64,000 bases of DNA from Nocardia rhizosphaerihabitans (GCF_014646295.1 NZ_BMNE01000004.1:496001-560000); one strand, 5' to 3'. Positions 1 through 18,293 are shown, numbered from the stretch's first letter. The notes: generated from the sequence alone by a model not told the origin. Numbers and translations: made by a program.

Positions 1-86
1 GTGATCTGCTCGTTGGATGTCACCGTCAGCTTGTAGTCGGCGCCGCCCCAGGCCTTCGTGATCAGGCCGTTCAATCCCTTACCCAT
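1..86 (-). CDS. Siderophore-interacting protein, N-terminal fragment
   Basis: Only the first 28 codons lie in the window; the gene runs off the left edge. The ATG is at 84-86 on the minus strand and the peptide begins MGKGLNGLITKAWGGADYK, continuing into a TVTSNEQIT-type first beta strand. That start resembles the FAD-binding siderophore-interacting proteins (ViuB/SIP family), which reduce ferric siderophores in the cytoplasm to release iron. The iron-box-like palindrome just upstream and the divergent lysine hydroxylase gene fit a role in nocobactin iron release. The family call rests on a very short sequence plus context. Confidence 0.6.
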   Translation of the reverse strand, partial: MGKGLNGLITKAWGGADYKLTVTSNEQI

Positions 87-90
87 AGCG

Positions 91-109
91 TTAGGTTAGC
101 CTAAGGTCA
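91..109. promoter_or_regulatory. IdeR/DmdR-like iron box upstream of the siderophore-interacting protein gene
   Basis: The 19 bases starting TTAGGTTAGCCTAAG match the actinobacterial IdeR consensus (TTAGGTTAGGCTAACCTAA) at about 15 of 19 positions by eye. The box lies 5 bp upstream of the minus-strand start codon, so iron-loaded IdeR bound here should block transcription of the partial gene to the left. It is paired with a second, weaker box facing nbtG. Confidence 0.75.
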
Positions 110-150
110 CTTGTTTGTCTGCATGGGCGCACTGAGCCGCGTTGGTCAAA

Positions 151-169
151 TAAGGTAAGCCTATGCAAA
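151..169. promoter_or_regulatory. IdeR-like iron box upstream of nbtG
   Basis: TAAGGTAAGCCTATGC shares about 13 of 19 positions with the IdeR consensus and keeps the AGG...CCTA core. It ends just before the first in-frame ATG of nbtG (171), which argues that translation really starts further downstream. Reports on Nocardia farcinica place a putative IdeR site upstream of nbtG, which agrees with this position. Confidence 0.65.
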
Positions 170-218
170 TATGGGGACCGTGTCCGGGCGATCGCCCTGT
201 GAGCGACCCCGGCGCGAC

Positions 219-1535
219 ATGCGTGAGAGAGTGGAGAACGAACCGGTGGAAACCCTCCTGGTAGTCGGCGCGGGGCCGAAAGCCCTTGCGGTGGCAGCGA
301 AATCGCACGTCCTGCGCACCCTCGGCCTGCCCGCGCCACGCGTTGTCGTCGTCGAGTCGCACGCGGTCGGCGGCAACTGGCTGCCCAGCGGCGGCTGGAC
401 CGACGGCCAGCACCGGCTCGGCACCAGCCCCGAGAAGGACATCGGCTTCCCGTACCACTCCACCTGGGCACGCGGCCGCAACCGCGACATCGACCAGGCG
501 ATGTCCGCGTTCAGCTGGACCTCGTTCCTGATCGAGCACGGCACCTACGCCGAGTGGATCGACCGCGGCAGGCCGAGCCCGCAGCACCACGTGTGGGCCA
601 AGTACCTGCAGTGGGTCGCGAAGTCCATCGACCTCGAGCTCGTGCTCGGCCGGGTCGAGCGGATTCGCCACGGCGGCAACGCCGTCGGTGACCAGTGGCA
701 GGTCGGCGTCGTCGACGCCGATGGCAACCGCACCGAGCTCACCGCCGACGGCCTGATGATCACCGGCCCCGGCCGTAGCAGCCGCGCGCTCGCCGAACAC
801 CCCCGCGTGCTCAGCATCGCCGAATTCTGGGACCTCGCGGGCAAGCGCAGCCTGCCGGTCGCCTCCCGCGCCGCGGTGATCGGCGGCGGCGAGACCGCGG
901 GCTCGGCGCTGGACGAGCTGGTCCGCCACGAGATGCTCACCATCTCGGTGATCTCGCCGATGGCCACGCTCTACACCCGCGGCGAAAGCTTCTTCGAGAA
1001 CTCGCTGTTCAGCGACCCGGTGAAGTGGAACGCGCTGAGCATCCAGGAACGTCGTGACGTCATCCGGCGCACCGACCGTGGTGTGTTCTCGGTGCGCGTG
1101 CAGGAGAGCCTGCTCGGTGACAACCGGGTGCACCATCTGCAGGGCCGGGTCACCAAGATCGCGCCGCGGGGCGAGTCGCTGTCGCTGACCCTGACCAACG
1201 AACTGCGTGCCGACCAGGTGCACAACTTCGACCTGGTCGTCGACGCCACCGGCGGTCAGCCGCTGTGGTTCCTGGACATGTTCGACCAGCAGACCGCCGA
1301 CCTGCTCGAGCTGGCGGTGGGGGGCCCGCTGACCCAGCAGCGCATCGAGTCCTCGATCGGCTACGACCTGGCCGTCACCGGACTGGCAGGCAAGCTGTAC
1401 CTGCCGAACATGGCCGCGATGGCCCAGGGCCCCGGTTTCCCCAATCTCAGCTGCCTGGGCGAACTCTCGGACCGCGTGCTGCGGACCGAGCCCGCCAGGG
1501 CTCGCGCCCTTGCGAGTCACCTAGCCGCGCGCTGA
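219..1535 (+). CDS. nbtG: L-lysine N6-monooxygenase of nocobactin/mycobactin biosynthesis (MbtG-like)
   Basis: Flavin-dependent N-hydroxylase that makes the hydroxamate on the lysine side chain of mycobactin-type siderophores, using FAD, NADPH and oxygen. The N-terminus has the dinucleotide motif VVGAGPKALAVAAK, followed by the family signature GGWTDGQHRLGTSPEKD and FPYHSTW. A second Rossmann motif, VIGGGETAGSALDEL, serves NADPH, and the C-terminal part has YDLAVTGLAGKLYLPN and GFPNLSCLGELSDR. The length (438 residues from this ATG) matches MbtG. The start is uncertain: ATG 171 abuts the iron box, ATG 219 is used here, and GTG 246 has the best ribosome site (GGAG nine bases upstream) and would start directly at the FAD motif. 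It is transcribed alone and convergently with nbtH. Confidence 0.93.
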   Translation: MRERVENEPVETLLVVGAGPKALAVAAKSHVLRTLGLPAPRVVVVESHAVGGNWLPSGGWTDGQHRLGTSPEKDIGFPYHSTWARGRNRDIDQAMSAFSWTSFLIEHGTYAEWIDRGRPSPQHHVWAKYLQWVAKSIDLELVLGRVERIRHGGNAVGDQWQVGVVDADGNRTELTADGLMITGPGRSSRALAEHPRVLSIAEFWDLAGKRSLPVASRAAVIGGGETAGSALDELVRHEMLTISVISPMATLYTRGESFFENSLFSDPVKWNALSIQERRDVIRRTDRGVFSVRVQESLLGDNRVHHLQGRVTKIAPRGESLSLTLTNELRADQVHNFDLVVDATGGQPLWFLDMFDQQTADLLELAVGGPLTQQRIESSIGYDLAVTGLAGKLYLPNMAAMAQGPGFPNLSCLGELSDRVLRTEPARARALASHLAAR

Positions 1536-1544
1536 GATATCGAA

Positions 1545-1584
1545 CGACGACAGCCCCGCGCCGGAAGGTGCGGGGCTGTCGTCG
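1545..1584. terminator. Bidirectional hairpin terminator between nbtG and nbtH
   Basis: A perfect 15-bp stem (CGACGACAGCCCCGC paired with its complement at 1570-1584) closes a 10-base loop. It sits in the 58-bp gap between two convergent genes, so it can stop transcription from both sides. There is no U-run, as is usual in actinobacteria. Confidence 0.85.
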
Positions 1585-1593
1585 TCGTCTGGC

Positions 1594-2259
1594 TCAGGCG
1601 CGGGCGACCGGCATGTCGTCCGGGGTGCGCGGCGCCGCGTAGAGCGCGATGCGGCGGTCGGGGCGCACGTCGAATTCGTCGACCCGATGGAAGCCCGCCT
1701 TGGTGAGGCTGCGGCAGATGGCCTGGTTGCGGTGGTCGGGATCGCCCATGACGCGGCGGCAGTCGGGATTGGCGGCGAAGACCGCGGTGACCATCGTGGC
1801 AATCCAGCCGGTCATGATGCCCTTGCCGATCACGGCCGGGTCGGCGGTGGCGATGTGGAAGCCGATGTCGCCGGGGGCCGAGTCGTAGAGGTGGCCGATC
1901 TCGTCCTTGGCGGCGCGATAGAACTCGATATAGGCGATGTCGCGGGTGCCGAGTTCCGGCTCACCGAGCACCGCGAAGTCGAGGCTGAGAATGCATGGCC
2001 GCGAATAGGTTCCGGCCAGCTGGGCCTGGAAATCGGCGCGGCGGCGGTCGGCGTCCCAGTCCTGTTCCCACGACTCGAGCAGGTGCGGGCGGGCCATCCA
2101 CTCGGCGAGCAGTGCGGGATCGGTGCCGTCCGGATCCGCTCCGCGCAGGGCGAAGGGCGCCGCGAAGACGGGCAGCGCCGGCGCCGGTGCCGCGGCCACA
2201 TCGGCGGGCAGATCGGTCTGCTCGCGGGGCAGCACGTAGGGGGTCCCGGCGGGGTTCAT
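1594..2259 (-). CDS. nbtH: Lysine N-acyltransferase of nocobactin biosynthesis (MbtK-like, GNAT fold)
   Basis: Predicted to transfer the long acyl chain to the lysine side-chain nitrogen of the siderophore, like mycobacterial MbtK (IucB/RhbD family). Features include WMARPHLLESWEQDWDADRR near residue 65 (acceptor side), YIEFYRAAKDEIGHLY, and the acyl-CoA binding stretch DIGFHIATADPAVIGKGI followed by RRVMGDPDHRNQAICRSL and AGFHRVDEFDVRPDR. From the ATG at 2259 (GGAG ten bases upstream) it has 221 residues, close to MbtK. A GTG at 2295 would add 12 residues but lies right against the iron box. It diverges from nbtA with a shared iron-regulated promoter region. Calling it nbtH follows the N. 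farcinica naming and is less sure than the function. Confidence 0.88.
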   Translation of the reverse strand: MNPAGTPYVLPREQTDLPADVAAAPAPALPVFAAPFALRGADPDGTDPALLAEWMARPHLLESWEQDWDADRRRADFQAQLAGTYSRPCILSLDFAVLGEPELGTRDIAYIEFYRAAKDEIGHLYDSAPGDIGFHIATADPAVIGKGIMTGWIATMVTAVFAANPDCRRVMGDPDHRNQAICRSLTKAGFHRVDEFDVRPDRRIALYAAPRTPDDMPVARA

Positions 2260-2304
2260 CGGCTGAATGCTCCGTTCAATCGTTACCTTGGTCACCTCGA
2301 TTGG

Positions 2305-2323
2305 TAAGGCTAGCCTATACTAA
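2305..2323. promoter_or_regulatory. IdeR-like iron box in the divergent nbtH/nbtA promoter
   Basis: TAAGGCTAGCCTATACTAA matches the IdeR consensus at about 14 of 19 positions, with a perfect GGCTAGCC centre. It lies between the two divergent siderophore genes and could repress both under iron sufficiency. It is nearer to nbtH (46 bp from its ATG) than to nbtA (about 190 bp), so nbtA has a long leader or its promoter reads out from this site. Confidence 0.75.
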
Positions 2324-2514
2324 TGGCCGGGTGTTACTGTTGCCAGACCGATCGCCCGGTGGTTGCCAGTCCATGGCCGAACCGGGTCGGTCTCGGGTGC
2401 AACAGGATTCGCCCCGGTCCCGGACGACAGTGCCGGGCCGGTCCGTGCCTCGGCACGGAGTTGGACAGTGTGAAACGGCGGCGCGACCCTGCGCGGCCGG
2501 TGAGGGAGAGCGAC

Positions 2515-3267
2515 ATGGCAAGAGAACTCGGCTGGATCAGGCAATTCCAGGCCCCCCGGACCGATTCCCTACCGCCGCTGATCGTCTTCCCGCACGCGGG
2601 CGCCGGCGCATCGGCATATCGGGTGTTCGCCAAGCGTATGGGCCAGGATTTCGACACCGTGATCATGCAGTACCCCGGCCGTCAGGACCGGGCGCGTGAG
2701 GCCGCCGCCGAGACGCTGCCCGAGCTCGCCGCGGGCGCCTTCGAAGCCTTCCGCGACTCCGCCCACAACACCGGCGCCCCGCTGACCGTCTTCGGCCACA
2801 GCATGGGATCCATCGCCGCGTTCGAATTCGTCCGGCTGGCCGAAGCCACCGGGTTGCCCGTGCGTTTGCTGGTGGTCTCCGCGGCGGCCGCGCCGCACCG
2901 GATCGCCGAGCTCCCCGGACATCCCACCGAGGACGAGGAATTGCTCGACCACATGGCCGCCCTCAACGGCACCGGCGCCGACGTGATGGCCAGCCGCGAG
3001 GTCATGCGGATGGCGCTGCCGGTCCTCAAGGCCGACTACCGCGCCTTCGACGCCTATTCCTGCGGCACCGACGTGCAGGTCGCCGCGCCCCTGCTGGTCC
3101 TCGGCGGCGACGACGATCCGTTCGTCGGCCCGCGTGACCTCTACGCCTGGGAGACCAGCACCAGCGCCGAGATCGAGGTGAACCTGTTCGCGGGCGGCCA
3201 CTTCTACATCGACGAGAACATCGACGGCATCGCCGAGGTACTGGCCGGTCAGGCGATCGCCCGATGA
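2515..3267 (+). CDS. nbtA: Type II thioesterase of nocobactin biosynthesis (MbtT-like)
   Basis: An alpha/beta hydrolase of 250 residues that removes wrong or stalled acyl groups from the carrier domains of the assembly line. The nucleophile motif GHSMGS places the catalytic serine at residue 96. An acid around Asp199-201 (GGDDDPF) and the histidine in FAGGHFYI (residue 229) complete a plausible triad. FPHAGAGASAYR near the N-terminus is typical of type II thioesterases. The ATG at 2515 was chosen because GGGAG precedes it and the upstream in-frame sequence (from 2323) has no family similarity. It overlaps nbtB by four bases (ATGA), so the two are translationally coupled. In N. farcinica, loss of nbtA is reported to reduce rather than abolish nocobactin, as expected for an editing enzyme. 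Confidence 0.9.
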   Translation: MARELGWIRQFQAPRTDSLPPLIVFPHAGAGASAYRVFAKRMGQDFDTVIMQYPGRQDRAREAAAETLPELAAGAFEAFRDSAHNTGAPLTVFGHSMGSIAAFEFVRLAEATGLPVRLLVVSAAAAPHRIAELPGHPTEDEELLDHMAALNGTGADVMASREVMRMALPVLKADYRAFDAYSCGTDVQVAAPLLVLGGDDDPFVGPRDLYAWETSTSAEIEVNLFAGGHFYIDENIDGIAEVLAGQAIAR

Positions 3268-4586
3268 GCACCGTGACCGATCCCATCGTCATCGTCGGCA
3301 TGGGCATCGAGGCGCCCGGCGGCATCGACACCCTGCCCGAGTTCTGGTCGGCGCTGGCCACCGGCCGCGAGCTGATCGGCCCGTTCCCGCGCGATCGCGA
3401 GTGGCCGCTCGACGAGCTGTTCGCCCTCGGCAGGCTCGACGGCTGGGCCCCCGTGCGCGACGCGGGCGGCTTCCTCGACGGCGCCACCGAGTTCGACGCC
3501 CAGTTCTTCGGCATCACCCCGCGCGAAGCGGTCGCCATGGATCCGCAGCAGCGGGTGGCCATGCGGGTGGCATGGCGCGCGCTCGAGCACGCAGGCGTCA
3601 ATCCCGGTGCGCTCGACGGTGATTCGGCCGGTGTGTGGATGGGCGTCTCGACGGTCGAGTACGGGCCGCGGGTCGGGGGCGTCAACGAGTACAGCGGCTA
3701 CCGGGCCACCGGCACCGCGCTCGGCGCGGTCGCCGGACGCATCTCGCACGGGCTCGGCCTGGTCGGCCCGTCGATCAGCGTGGACACCGCGTGCGCCTCG
3801 TCGCTGACCGCCGTGCACCAGGCCGCCTCGGCGATCCGTGCGGGCGAGTGCGAGTGGGCGCTGGCGGGCGGTGTGTGCGTGATGGGCTCGCCCGGCGCGT
3901 TCTACGAGTTCTCCAAGAACAACGCCCTGGCCACCGACGGCCACTGCCGTTCCTACGCCGCCGACCCGACCGGCACTCTGTGGGGTGAGGGCGCCGGCGT
4001 CATCGTGCTGGAACGGGAATCGCGCGCGAAGGCGCTCGGGCACCGGATCTACGGGCAGTTGCTCGGTTCGCGGGTCAACCACAACGGCGCGGGCGCGCCG
4101 ATCGCGGTGCCAAGCGCGACAGCGCAGCAGCGACTCATCGAGGCCACCGTCGCCGCGGCCGGGATCAGCGCGAACGACATCGGCCTGATCGAAGGCCACG
4201 GCACCGGCACCGCCGTCGGTGATCCGCTCGAATTGACCGCGCTGGCAGCCACTTACGGCGACCCGGAGCGTGGCGACGACGGCCCGCTGCTCGGCTCGGT
4301 GAAGTCCAACGCGGGCCACGCCCAGGCGGCCTCGGGCATGCTCGGGCTGATCAAGGTGCTGCTGTGCGGCGCCAACGGCGTGATCGCGCCGAGCCTGTGG
4401 GCCGATGCCCCGAACACCGAGATCGACTGGGACGCGACCAGTCTGCGGCTCGCCGCCGAACTCACCGACTGGGCGCCGCGCGCGGACGGCCTGCGCTATG
4501 CCGCGGTGTCCTCGTTCGGTGTCGCGGGAACCAATGCGCACGCCATCGTCGGCCTGCCGGTGCTGGAGGAGACCAACCATGGCTGA
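3264..4586 (+). CDS. nbtB: Stand-alone polyketide ketosynthase (MbtC-like)
   Basis: A 440-residue beta-ketoacyl synthase subunit that would catalyse the condensation step building the hydroxy-acid part of the siderophore. The full triad is visible: Cys177 in DTACASS, His312 in EGHGTGT and His352 in SNAGHAQ. No other domain is present, so acyltransferase, ketoreductase and carrier functions must come from the next gene; together they equal one split PKS module, as in mycobacterial MbtC plus MbtD (MbtC has 444 residues). The start overlaps nbtA by four bases and the end overlaps nbtC by eight, indicating tight translational coupling. Confidence 0.92.
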   Translation: MSTVTDPIVIVGMGIEAPGGIDTLPEFWSALATGRELIGPFPRDREWPLDELFALGRLDGWAPVRDAGGFLDGATEFDAQFFGITPREAVAMDPQQRVAMRVAWRALEHAGVNPGALDGDSAGVWMGVSTVEYGPRVGGVNEYSGYRATGTALGAVAGRISHGLGLVGPSISVDTACASSLTAVHQAASAIRAGECEWALAGGVCVMGSPGAFYEFSKNNALATDGHCRSYAADPTGTLWGEGAGVIVLERESRAKALGHRIYGQLLGSRVNHNGAGAPIAVPSATAQQRLIEATVAAAGISANDIGLIEGHGTGTAVGDPLELTALAATYGDPERGDDGPLLGSVKSNAGHAQAASGMLGLIKVLLCGANGVIAPSLWADAPNTEIDWDATSLRLAAELTDWAPRADGLRYAAVSSFGVAGTNAHAIVGLPVLEETNHG

Positions 4587-7500
4587 GTACCGTCTGCCCG
4601 ACGGCTCCGTTCCCGTTCTGCTGTCCTCCGACAGCGTCGACGGGCTCCGGGCCGAAGCCGCCGCCCTGCGCGGCTACCTGGAAACGCACCCCGAGGTCGC
4701 GGCGGAACGGCTGGCGGACATGTTGTTCCGCACGCGCGTACCCCGCCGCCGCCGGGCGCTGATTCTGGCCGCTCCGACGACGGCGCCGGGTGGCGCGGCC
4801 GACCACCTGACCGCCGCAGGAGCAGGTGAGCCGACCGTCCTGCGGACACAGGCGGCGAGCGAGCTGCTGTCCGCCCTCGATGCGATCGCGACCGGCGCCG
4901 ATCACGACTTGGTCGTGCAGGCCGACACCGCGGCGAGCGCGCGCAAGATCGGCTTCGTCTTCCCCGGTCAAGGCAGCCAGCGCCCCGGCATGGGCGCGCT
5001 GTTCTATGAGCAGTCGGCCGCTTACCGCGCCGTCGTCGACGAATGCGCCGACCTCCACGAGGAGCGGTTCGGTCACTCCCAGCCACTGCACTACCTGCTC
5101 GGCAACGAAGGCCGGTTCGAGGACACCGTCTGGGAAGTTCAGCCCGCCTTGATGTTCCACATGACCGGCCTCGCCGCCCTGTGGCGCGCGGCAGGCGTCG
5201 ACCCGCACGCGACCATCGGTCACAGCCAGGGCGAGCTCGCCGCGGGCGCGGTCTCGGGCGTGATGACGCTGCGTGATTCGGTGCTCGCGGTGACTCACCG
5301 TGCCCGGCTGGTCGAGCGGCTCTCGCCGCGCGGCTACTCCATGGCGGTGTTCGGCATGGACCGCGAGGGTGTGGAAGCGCTGATGGCTCGGCATTCGGGC
5401 TGGGCCGAACTCGCGGTCGTCAACTCGCCGCACATTCTCGCCATCTCCGGCGACCGTGACACAGTCGTCGACCTGGTGGCCGCGGCCACCGCACGCGGCC
5501 AGTTCGCCAGGGAGATCCGGGTCGCCTACCCGGCACACACCTCGATCGTCGCCGAGGTGCGGGCCGACTTCGAAGGTTTCCTCGGTGACGAGATGAGCGG
5601 CACCCACTTCGTCGATTCCGAGATCGCCTGCTATGGCGCAACTCTCGGCGAGGCGATCACGCCCGACCTCACCCACGAGGAGTACTGGTTCTGGAATCTG
5701 CGCAACCGCGTCCGGTTCGACCGGGCCGTGGTCAGCGCCGGTAGTGACGGCGTCGACCTGCTGATCGAGGTCGCCGAGCACCCGGTGCTGCAACTGGCCC
5801 TGCAGGAGAACCTGGGTCTGGTCCCGAACCGTCCTGGCCTGCCCCCGCGCGACTTCCGCGTGCTCGGCACCTCGCTGCGCACTGCGGAGGGCTTGTCCGA
5901 GTTCACCCGCAATCTGGCTCAGGTCGCCGTTCTCCACGCCGACTACCGCTGGGACGCACTGCGTGTCGACGACTCTGTCACCTTCCCGCTGCGCGATTTC
6001 CCGCACACGATTACCGCGCCCAAGCGCCTCTGGGCGCCGCTCGGCGCACACGAGACCCCGGCCGAACTCGTGGTCACCACGCCGAAACCGCAACGGCTGG
6101 TGGAACAGTGGACCCCGCTGCAGCACCGGTCGCTGACCCCACCGCGCAACCTGCTCCTCGTCGACCACACCGGTGCCTGCGCAGACCTCGCCACCGCATT
6201 GCTCGCGGCCGCCGACCGCCACGGTGCCGGTGCGCGCGTACTCGGATTCGCCGACCTCGCCGGCGCCGACGGCGACACACCGGCCTTCGCCCTGAGCGAC
6301 GGGTCGGCTCCCGACACCGTGGTCATCCTGCTGCCCGCCACCGCGGACGACGACAGCGCCACCGCCGTCGACGCGCTCACCGAGTTCTTCGCCGAACGCG
6401 CTTGGGCCCCCGCGCTGTCCGCGCTCCGCCCCGGCGGCGAGTGCTGGCTGCTGACCGTCGGCGGTGAGACCGTGCACGACGGCGATCCGGCTCCCGCGCT
6501 GTTCCAGTCGGGCGTCACCGCCGGATTCCGCAGTATCGGTATCGAACACCCCGGCATCATGTTCCGGCATCTCGATCTCGCCGCGAACGAAACCGCGTCC
6601 GCACAGGCGGCCAAGATCGTCGGCGCCGTGCACTCCACCGGCGAGGCCGAGCTGGCGCTGCGGTCGGGCAAGGTGTTCGTGAAGCGCCTGGTTCCTGACA
6701 CCGCCGTCGAAACGGGTTCGCTCGGAACCGATCTCGATCATGTGGTGATCGTCGGCGGCACCGGCCAGCTGGGCCTGCGCTTCACCGACCACCTCGCGCG
6801 GACCGGCGCCGGTCGCGTCACCCTGCTCAGCCGCAGCGGCGAAACCGAGGCGCTGGCAGGCGAACTGACTCGTCTGCGTGGTCTCGGCAGCACCGAGATC
6901 GTGGTGCGGGCCTGCGACGTGAGCGATGCCGATGCGGCCGCCGCCTTCGGCGCCGAGATCGCCGATCGCCCGGTCGACCTGGTCATCCACGCCGCCGTCA
7001 ACTACGTCGACGCCGAACTCGACCAGATCACCGCCGCTGACGTCCACACCGCCGCCAGCGCCAAACTGCGCGGCCTGGACAACCTCGTCGACGCCGCACC
7101 GCTGGCCGACGACGCGCGCGTCCTGCTGTGCTCGTCCATGGCGGCGACCGTGGGCGGCCGTGGCCAGATCCTCTACGCGGTGACCAACCGCATGCTCGAC
7201 ATCGCCGCCCGCAGGCTGCGCGCCCGTGGCATCGCCGCGGCCAGCTTGCAGTGGGGCCTGTGGAGCGTGGCCGGTCCGCTCGACGACGCCGGTTTCGCCC
7301 GCGTGGAAGAGGCGGGCGTGTATCCGATGGCGCCCGCCGACGCGATCGAAGCCGGACTCACCGAGCCCGTCCGTGACGGCATGATCATCGCCGCCGACTG
7401 GGACTTCCTGCGCGAGGTGCTCGGCGCCTTCGGCCAGGACAGCGTGCTCACCGGTCTGGAATCCAGTGCGCCTGCGCAGCAGGCGGGTTCGGCCGCCAAG

Positions 7501-7824
7501 GCCTCCGGCGCCGTGAGCCCGCAGTCCACCGCCGACGATGCGCCGGCCGTGAGCGGCCTCGCGCCGAGCGCACCGGCCGACAGCGCCCCGCTCGACCTGC
7601 GCATGCGCACCGAACTGCTCAAGGTGATCGGCGGCGACAGCGCCGAATCCATCGACGCCACCATGCCGTTGGTCGCCCTCGGCCTCGACTCGTTGCAGGC
7701 CCTGGACTTCCGCAAGCGGGTCAAGGCGGAACTGGATCGCGATCTGCCGGTCGCGGCGATTCTCGGCGGCGCGTCGCTCGACGATGTCGTGCTGCTGATG
7801 GCACAGAACACCAACCAGGGCTGA
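4579..7824 (+). CDS. nbtC: Polyketide synthase AT-KR-ACP subunit (MbtD-like)
   Basis: A 1081-residue PKS subunit that completes the split module begun by nbtB. Domains in order: a short post-KS linker; acyltransferase beginning at FPGQGSQRPG with Ser216 in GHSQGE; ketoreductase with the NADPH motif VGGTGQLG at about residue 725 and the active-site region CSSMAATVGG...YAVTNRMLD; and a C-terminal acyl carrier protein with Ser1038 in LGLDSL, the phosphopantetheine site. There is no dehydratase motif, consistent with a beta-hydroxy product that can esterify the next residue. The ATG at 4579 lies inside nbtB and begins MAEYRLPDG; the open frame extends upstream to 4405 only as overlap. The gene is about 80 residues longer than MbtD, mainly in the Ala/Ser/Pro-rich linker before the carrier domain. 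Confidence 0.92.
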   Translation: MAEYRLPDGSVPVLLSSDSVDGLRAEAAALRGYLETHPEVAAERLADMLFRTRVPRRRRALILAAPTTAPGGAADHLTAAGAGEPTVLRTQAASELLSALDAIATGADHDLVVQADTAASARKIGFVFPGQGSQRPGMGALFYEQSAAYRAVVDECADLHEERFGHSQPLHYLLGNEGRFEDTVWEVQPALMFHMTGLAALWRAAGVDPHATIGHSQGELAAGAVSGVMTLRDSVLAVTHRARLVERLSPRGYSMAVFGMDREGVEALMARHSGWAELAVVNSPHILAISGDRDTVVDLVAAATARGQFAREIRVAYPAHTSIVAEVRADFEGFLGDEMSGTHFVDSEIACYGATLGEAITPDLTHEEYWFWNLRNRVRFDRAVVSAGSDGVDLLIEVAEHPVLQLALQENLGLVPNRPGLPPRDFRVLGTSLRTAEGLSEFTRNLAQVAVLHADYRWDALRVDDSVTFPLRDFPHTITAPKRLWAPLGAHETPAELVVTTPKPQRLVEQWTPLQHRSLTPPRNLLLVDHTGACADLATALLAAADRHGAGARVLGFADLAGADGDTPAFALSDGSAPDTVVILLPATADDDSATAVDALTEFFAERAWAPALSALRPGGECWLLTVGGETVHDGDPAPALFQSGVTAGFRSIGIEHPGIMFRHLDLAANETASAQAAKIVGAVHSTGEAELALRSGKVFVKRLVPDTAVETGSLGTDLDHVVIVGGTGQLGLRFTDHLARTGAGRVTLLSRSGETEALAGELTRLRGLGSTEIVVRACDVSDADAAAAFGAEIADRPVDLVIHAAVNYVDAELDQITAADVHTAASAKLRGLDNLVDAAPLADDARVLLCSSMAATVGGRGQILYAVTNRMLDIAARRLRARGIAAASLQWGLWSVAGPLDDAGFARVEEAGVYPMAPADAIEAGLTEPVRDGMIIAADWDFLREVLGAFGQDSVLTGLESSAPAQQAGSAAKASGAVSPQSTADDAPAVSGLAPSAPADSAPLDLRMRTELLKVIGGDSAESIDATMPLVALGLDSLQALDFRKRVKAELDRDLPVAAILGGASLDDVVLLMAQNTNQG

Positions 7825-7838
7825 GGGGCCGAAAGAAC

Positions 7839-12947
<5,109 letters not shown>

Positions 12948-12987
12948 GCATGGACAGCACGACCACGCAGCCAGGAGAGGACGCAGC

Positions 12988-17514
<4,527 letters not shown>

Positions 17515-17523
17515 ACAGACCCC

Positions 17524-17561
17524 CGACGAACGCAGGTGGCCCAGGCTGCCTGCGTTCGTCG
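17524..17561. terminator. Hairpin terminator ending the siderophore operon
   Basis: A 13-bp perfect stem (CGACGAACGCAGG at 17524-17536 with its complement at 17549-17561) and a 12-base loop lie 10 bp after the last NRPS stop codon. The gene downstream has its own ribosome site, so this marks the end of the nbt operon. Confidence 0.8.
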
Positions 17562-17642
17562 TTCCCGATGGTTACCCTGGTTTCCGGAACATCAACGATC
17601 TCCGCCCGACGCAGTCCCGCTGTCTTTCGGAAGGAAGCCCAG

Positions 17643-17969
17643 ATGAGTCCCACCATCGGCGCCATCGTCATCCCGGTCTCGGACCTGGAATCCGCCAAGA
17701 AGGTTTACACCGCCCTCTACGGCGAACCCCACACCGACCAGCCCTACTACGTCGGTTTCAACGTCAACGGCTTCGAGGTCAGCCTGAACCCCCAGGGCGA
17801 AGGCGGCCCGGTCGCGATGACCGACGTAGACGACCTCGACGCCACCCGCAACGCCCTCCTCGCAGCCGGCGCCACCGAACAATCAGCCCCCCGCACCGTG
17901 GCCCCCGACGTCCGCATCTGCGTCCTCGCCGACTCCGACGGCAACCCTTTCGGTTTACGCGGAAAGTAG
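17643..17969 (+). CDS. VOC-superfamily (glyoxalase-like) protein
   Basis: A 108-residue single-domain protein of the vicinal oxygen chelate fold. It starts with IGAIVIPVSDLESAKKVYTALYG, the usual first beta-alpha unit, and ends with RICVLADSDGNPFGL, the usual last strand. Members include small-molecule dioxygenases, isomerases and resistance proteins that bind a metal or a small ligand; the substrate cannot be told from sequence. A strong GGAAGG site precedes the ATG. It follows the siderophore terminator and is unlikely to belong to that pathway. Confidence 0.85.
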   Translation: MSPTIGAIVIPVSDLESAKKVYTALYGEPHTDQPYYVGFNVNGFEVSLNPQGEGGPVAMTDVDDLDATRNALLAAGATEQSAPRTVAPDVRICVLADSDGNPFGLRGK

Positions 17970-17977
17970 TGCCGGCT

Positions 17978-18016
17978 TTGGCAGGCCTGCCAATGTAATA
18001 GTCCGTGTCGTACAAT
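17978..18016 (+). promoter_or_regulatory. Operator-like palindrome and -10 element of the CopG/PIN toxin-antitoxin pair
   Basis: A perfect 16-bp palindrome, TTGGCAGGCCTGCCAA (17978-17993), is followed by a TACAAT -10 hexamer at 18011-18016. The hexamer places transcription start within a few bases of the antitoxin ATG (18024), so the message may be leaderless. The palindrome covers the expected -35 region, the usual place for an autoregulatory ribbon-helix-helix antitoxin to bind. The regulator is inferred from position. Confidence 0.6.
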
Positions 18017-18023
18017 AGTGAGT

Positions 18024-18293
18024 ATGGCACCCGCTCGCCCCGGCGCGACCACCAATGTCTCCGTTTCCCTGCCATCGGACCTGCTATCCGCGGTCCGTGA
18101 CCGGGCGGGCAAGCGTGGGCTGTCGGCGTATGTCGCCGAAGCGGTGCGGCATCAGCTCGAGATGGACGGGCTCGCGGAAATCGTCGCCGATTTCGAGTCC
18201 AGCCGCGAGCCGCTCACCGACGCGGAGGTCGAGGCCGCCGCTGAGGAGATGTTCGGGCACGGCGCCTCGCACGGCGCGCAGGGCGCTGCGTGA
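18024..18293 (+). CDS. Ribbon-helix-helix (CopG-type) antitoxin
   Basis: An 89-residue protein. The N-terminal part, TTNVSVSLPSDLLSAVRDRA, followed by SAYVAEAVRHQLEMD, has the beta-strand plus two-helix pattern of CopG/VapB DNA-binding antitoxins. The acidic C-terminal tail (EPLTDAEVEAAAEEMFG) would bind and block the toxin. A GTG two codons upstream (18018) is an alternative start. The stop overlaps the toxin start by four bases (GTGA), ensuring coupled translation. Confidence 0.82.
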   Translation: MAPARPGATTNVSVSLPSDLLSAVRDRAGKRGLSAYVAEAVRHQLEMDGLAEIVADFESSREPLTDAEVEAAAEEMFGHGASHGAQGAA

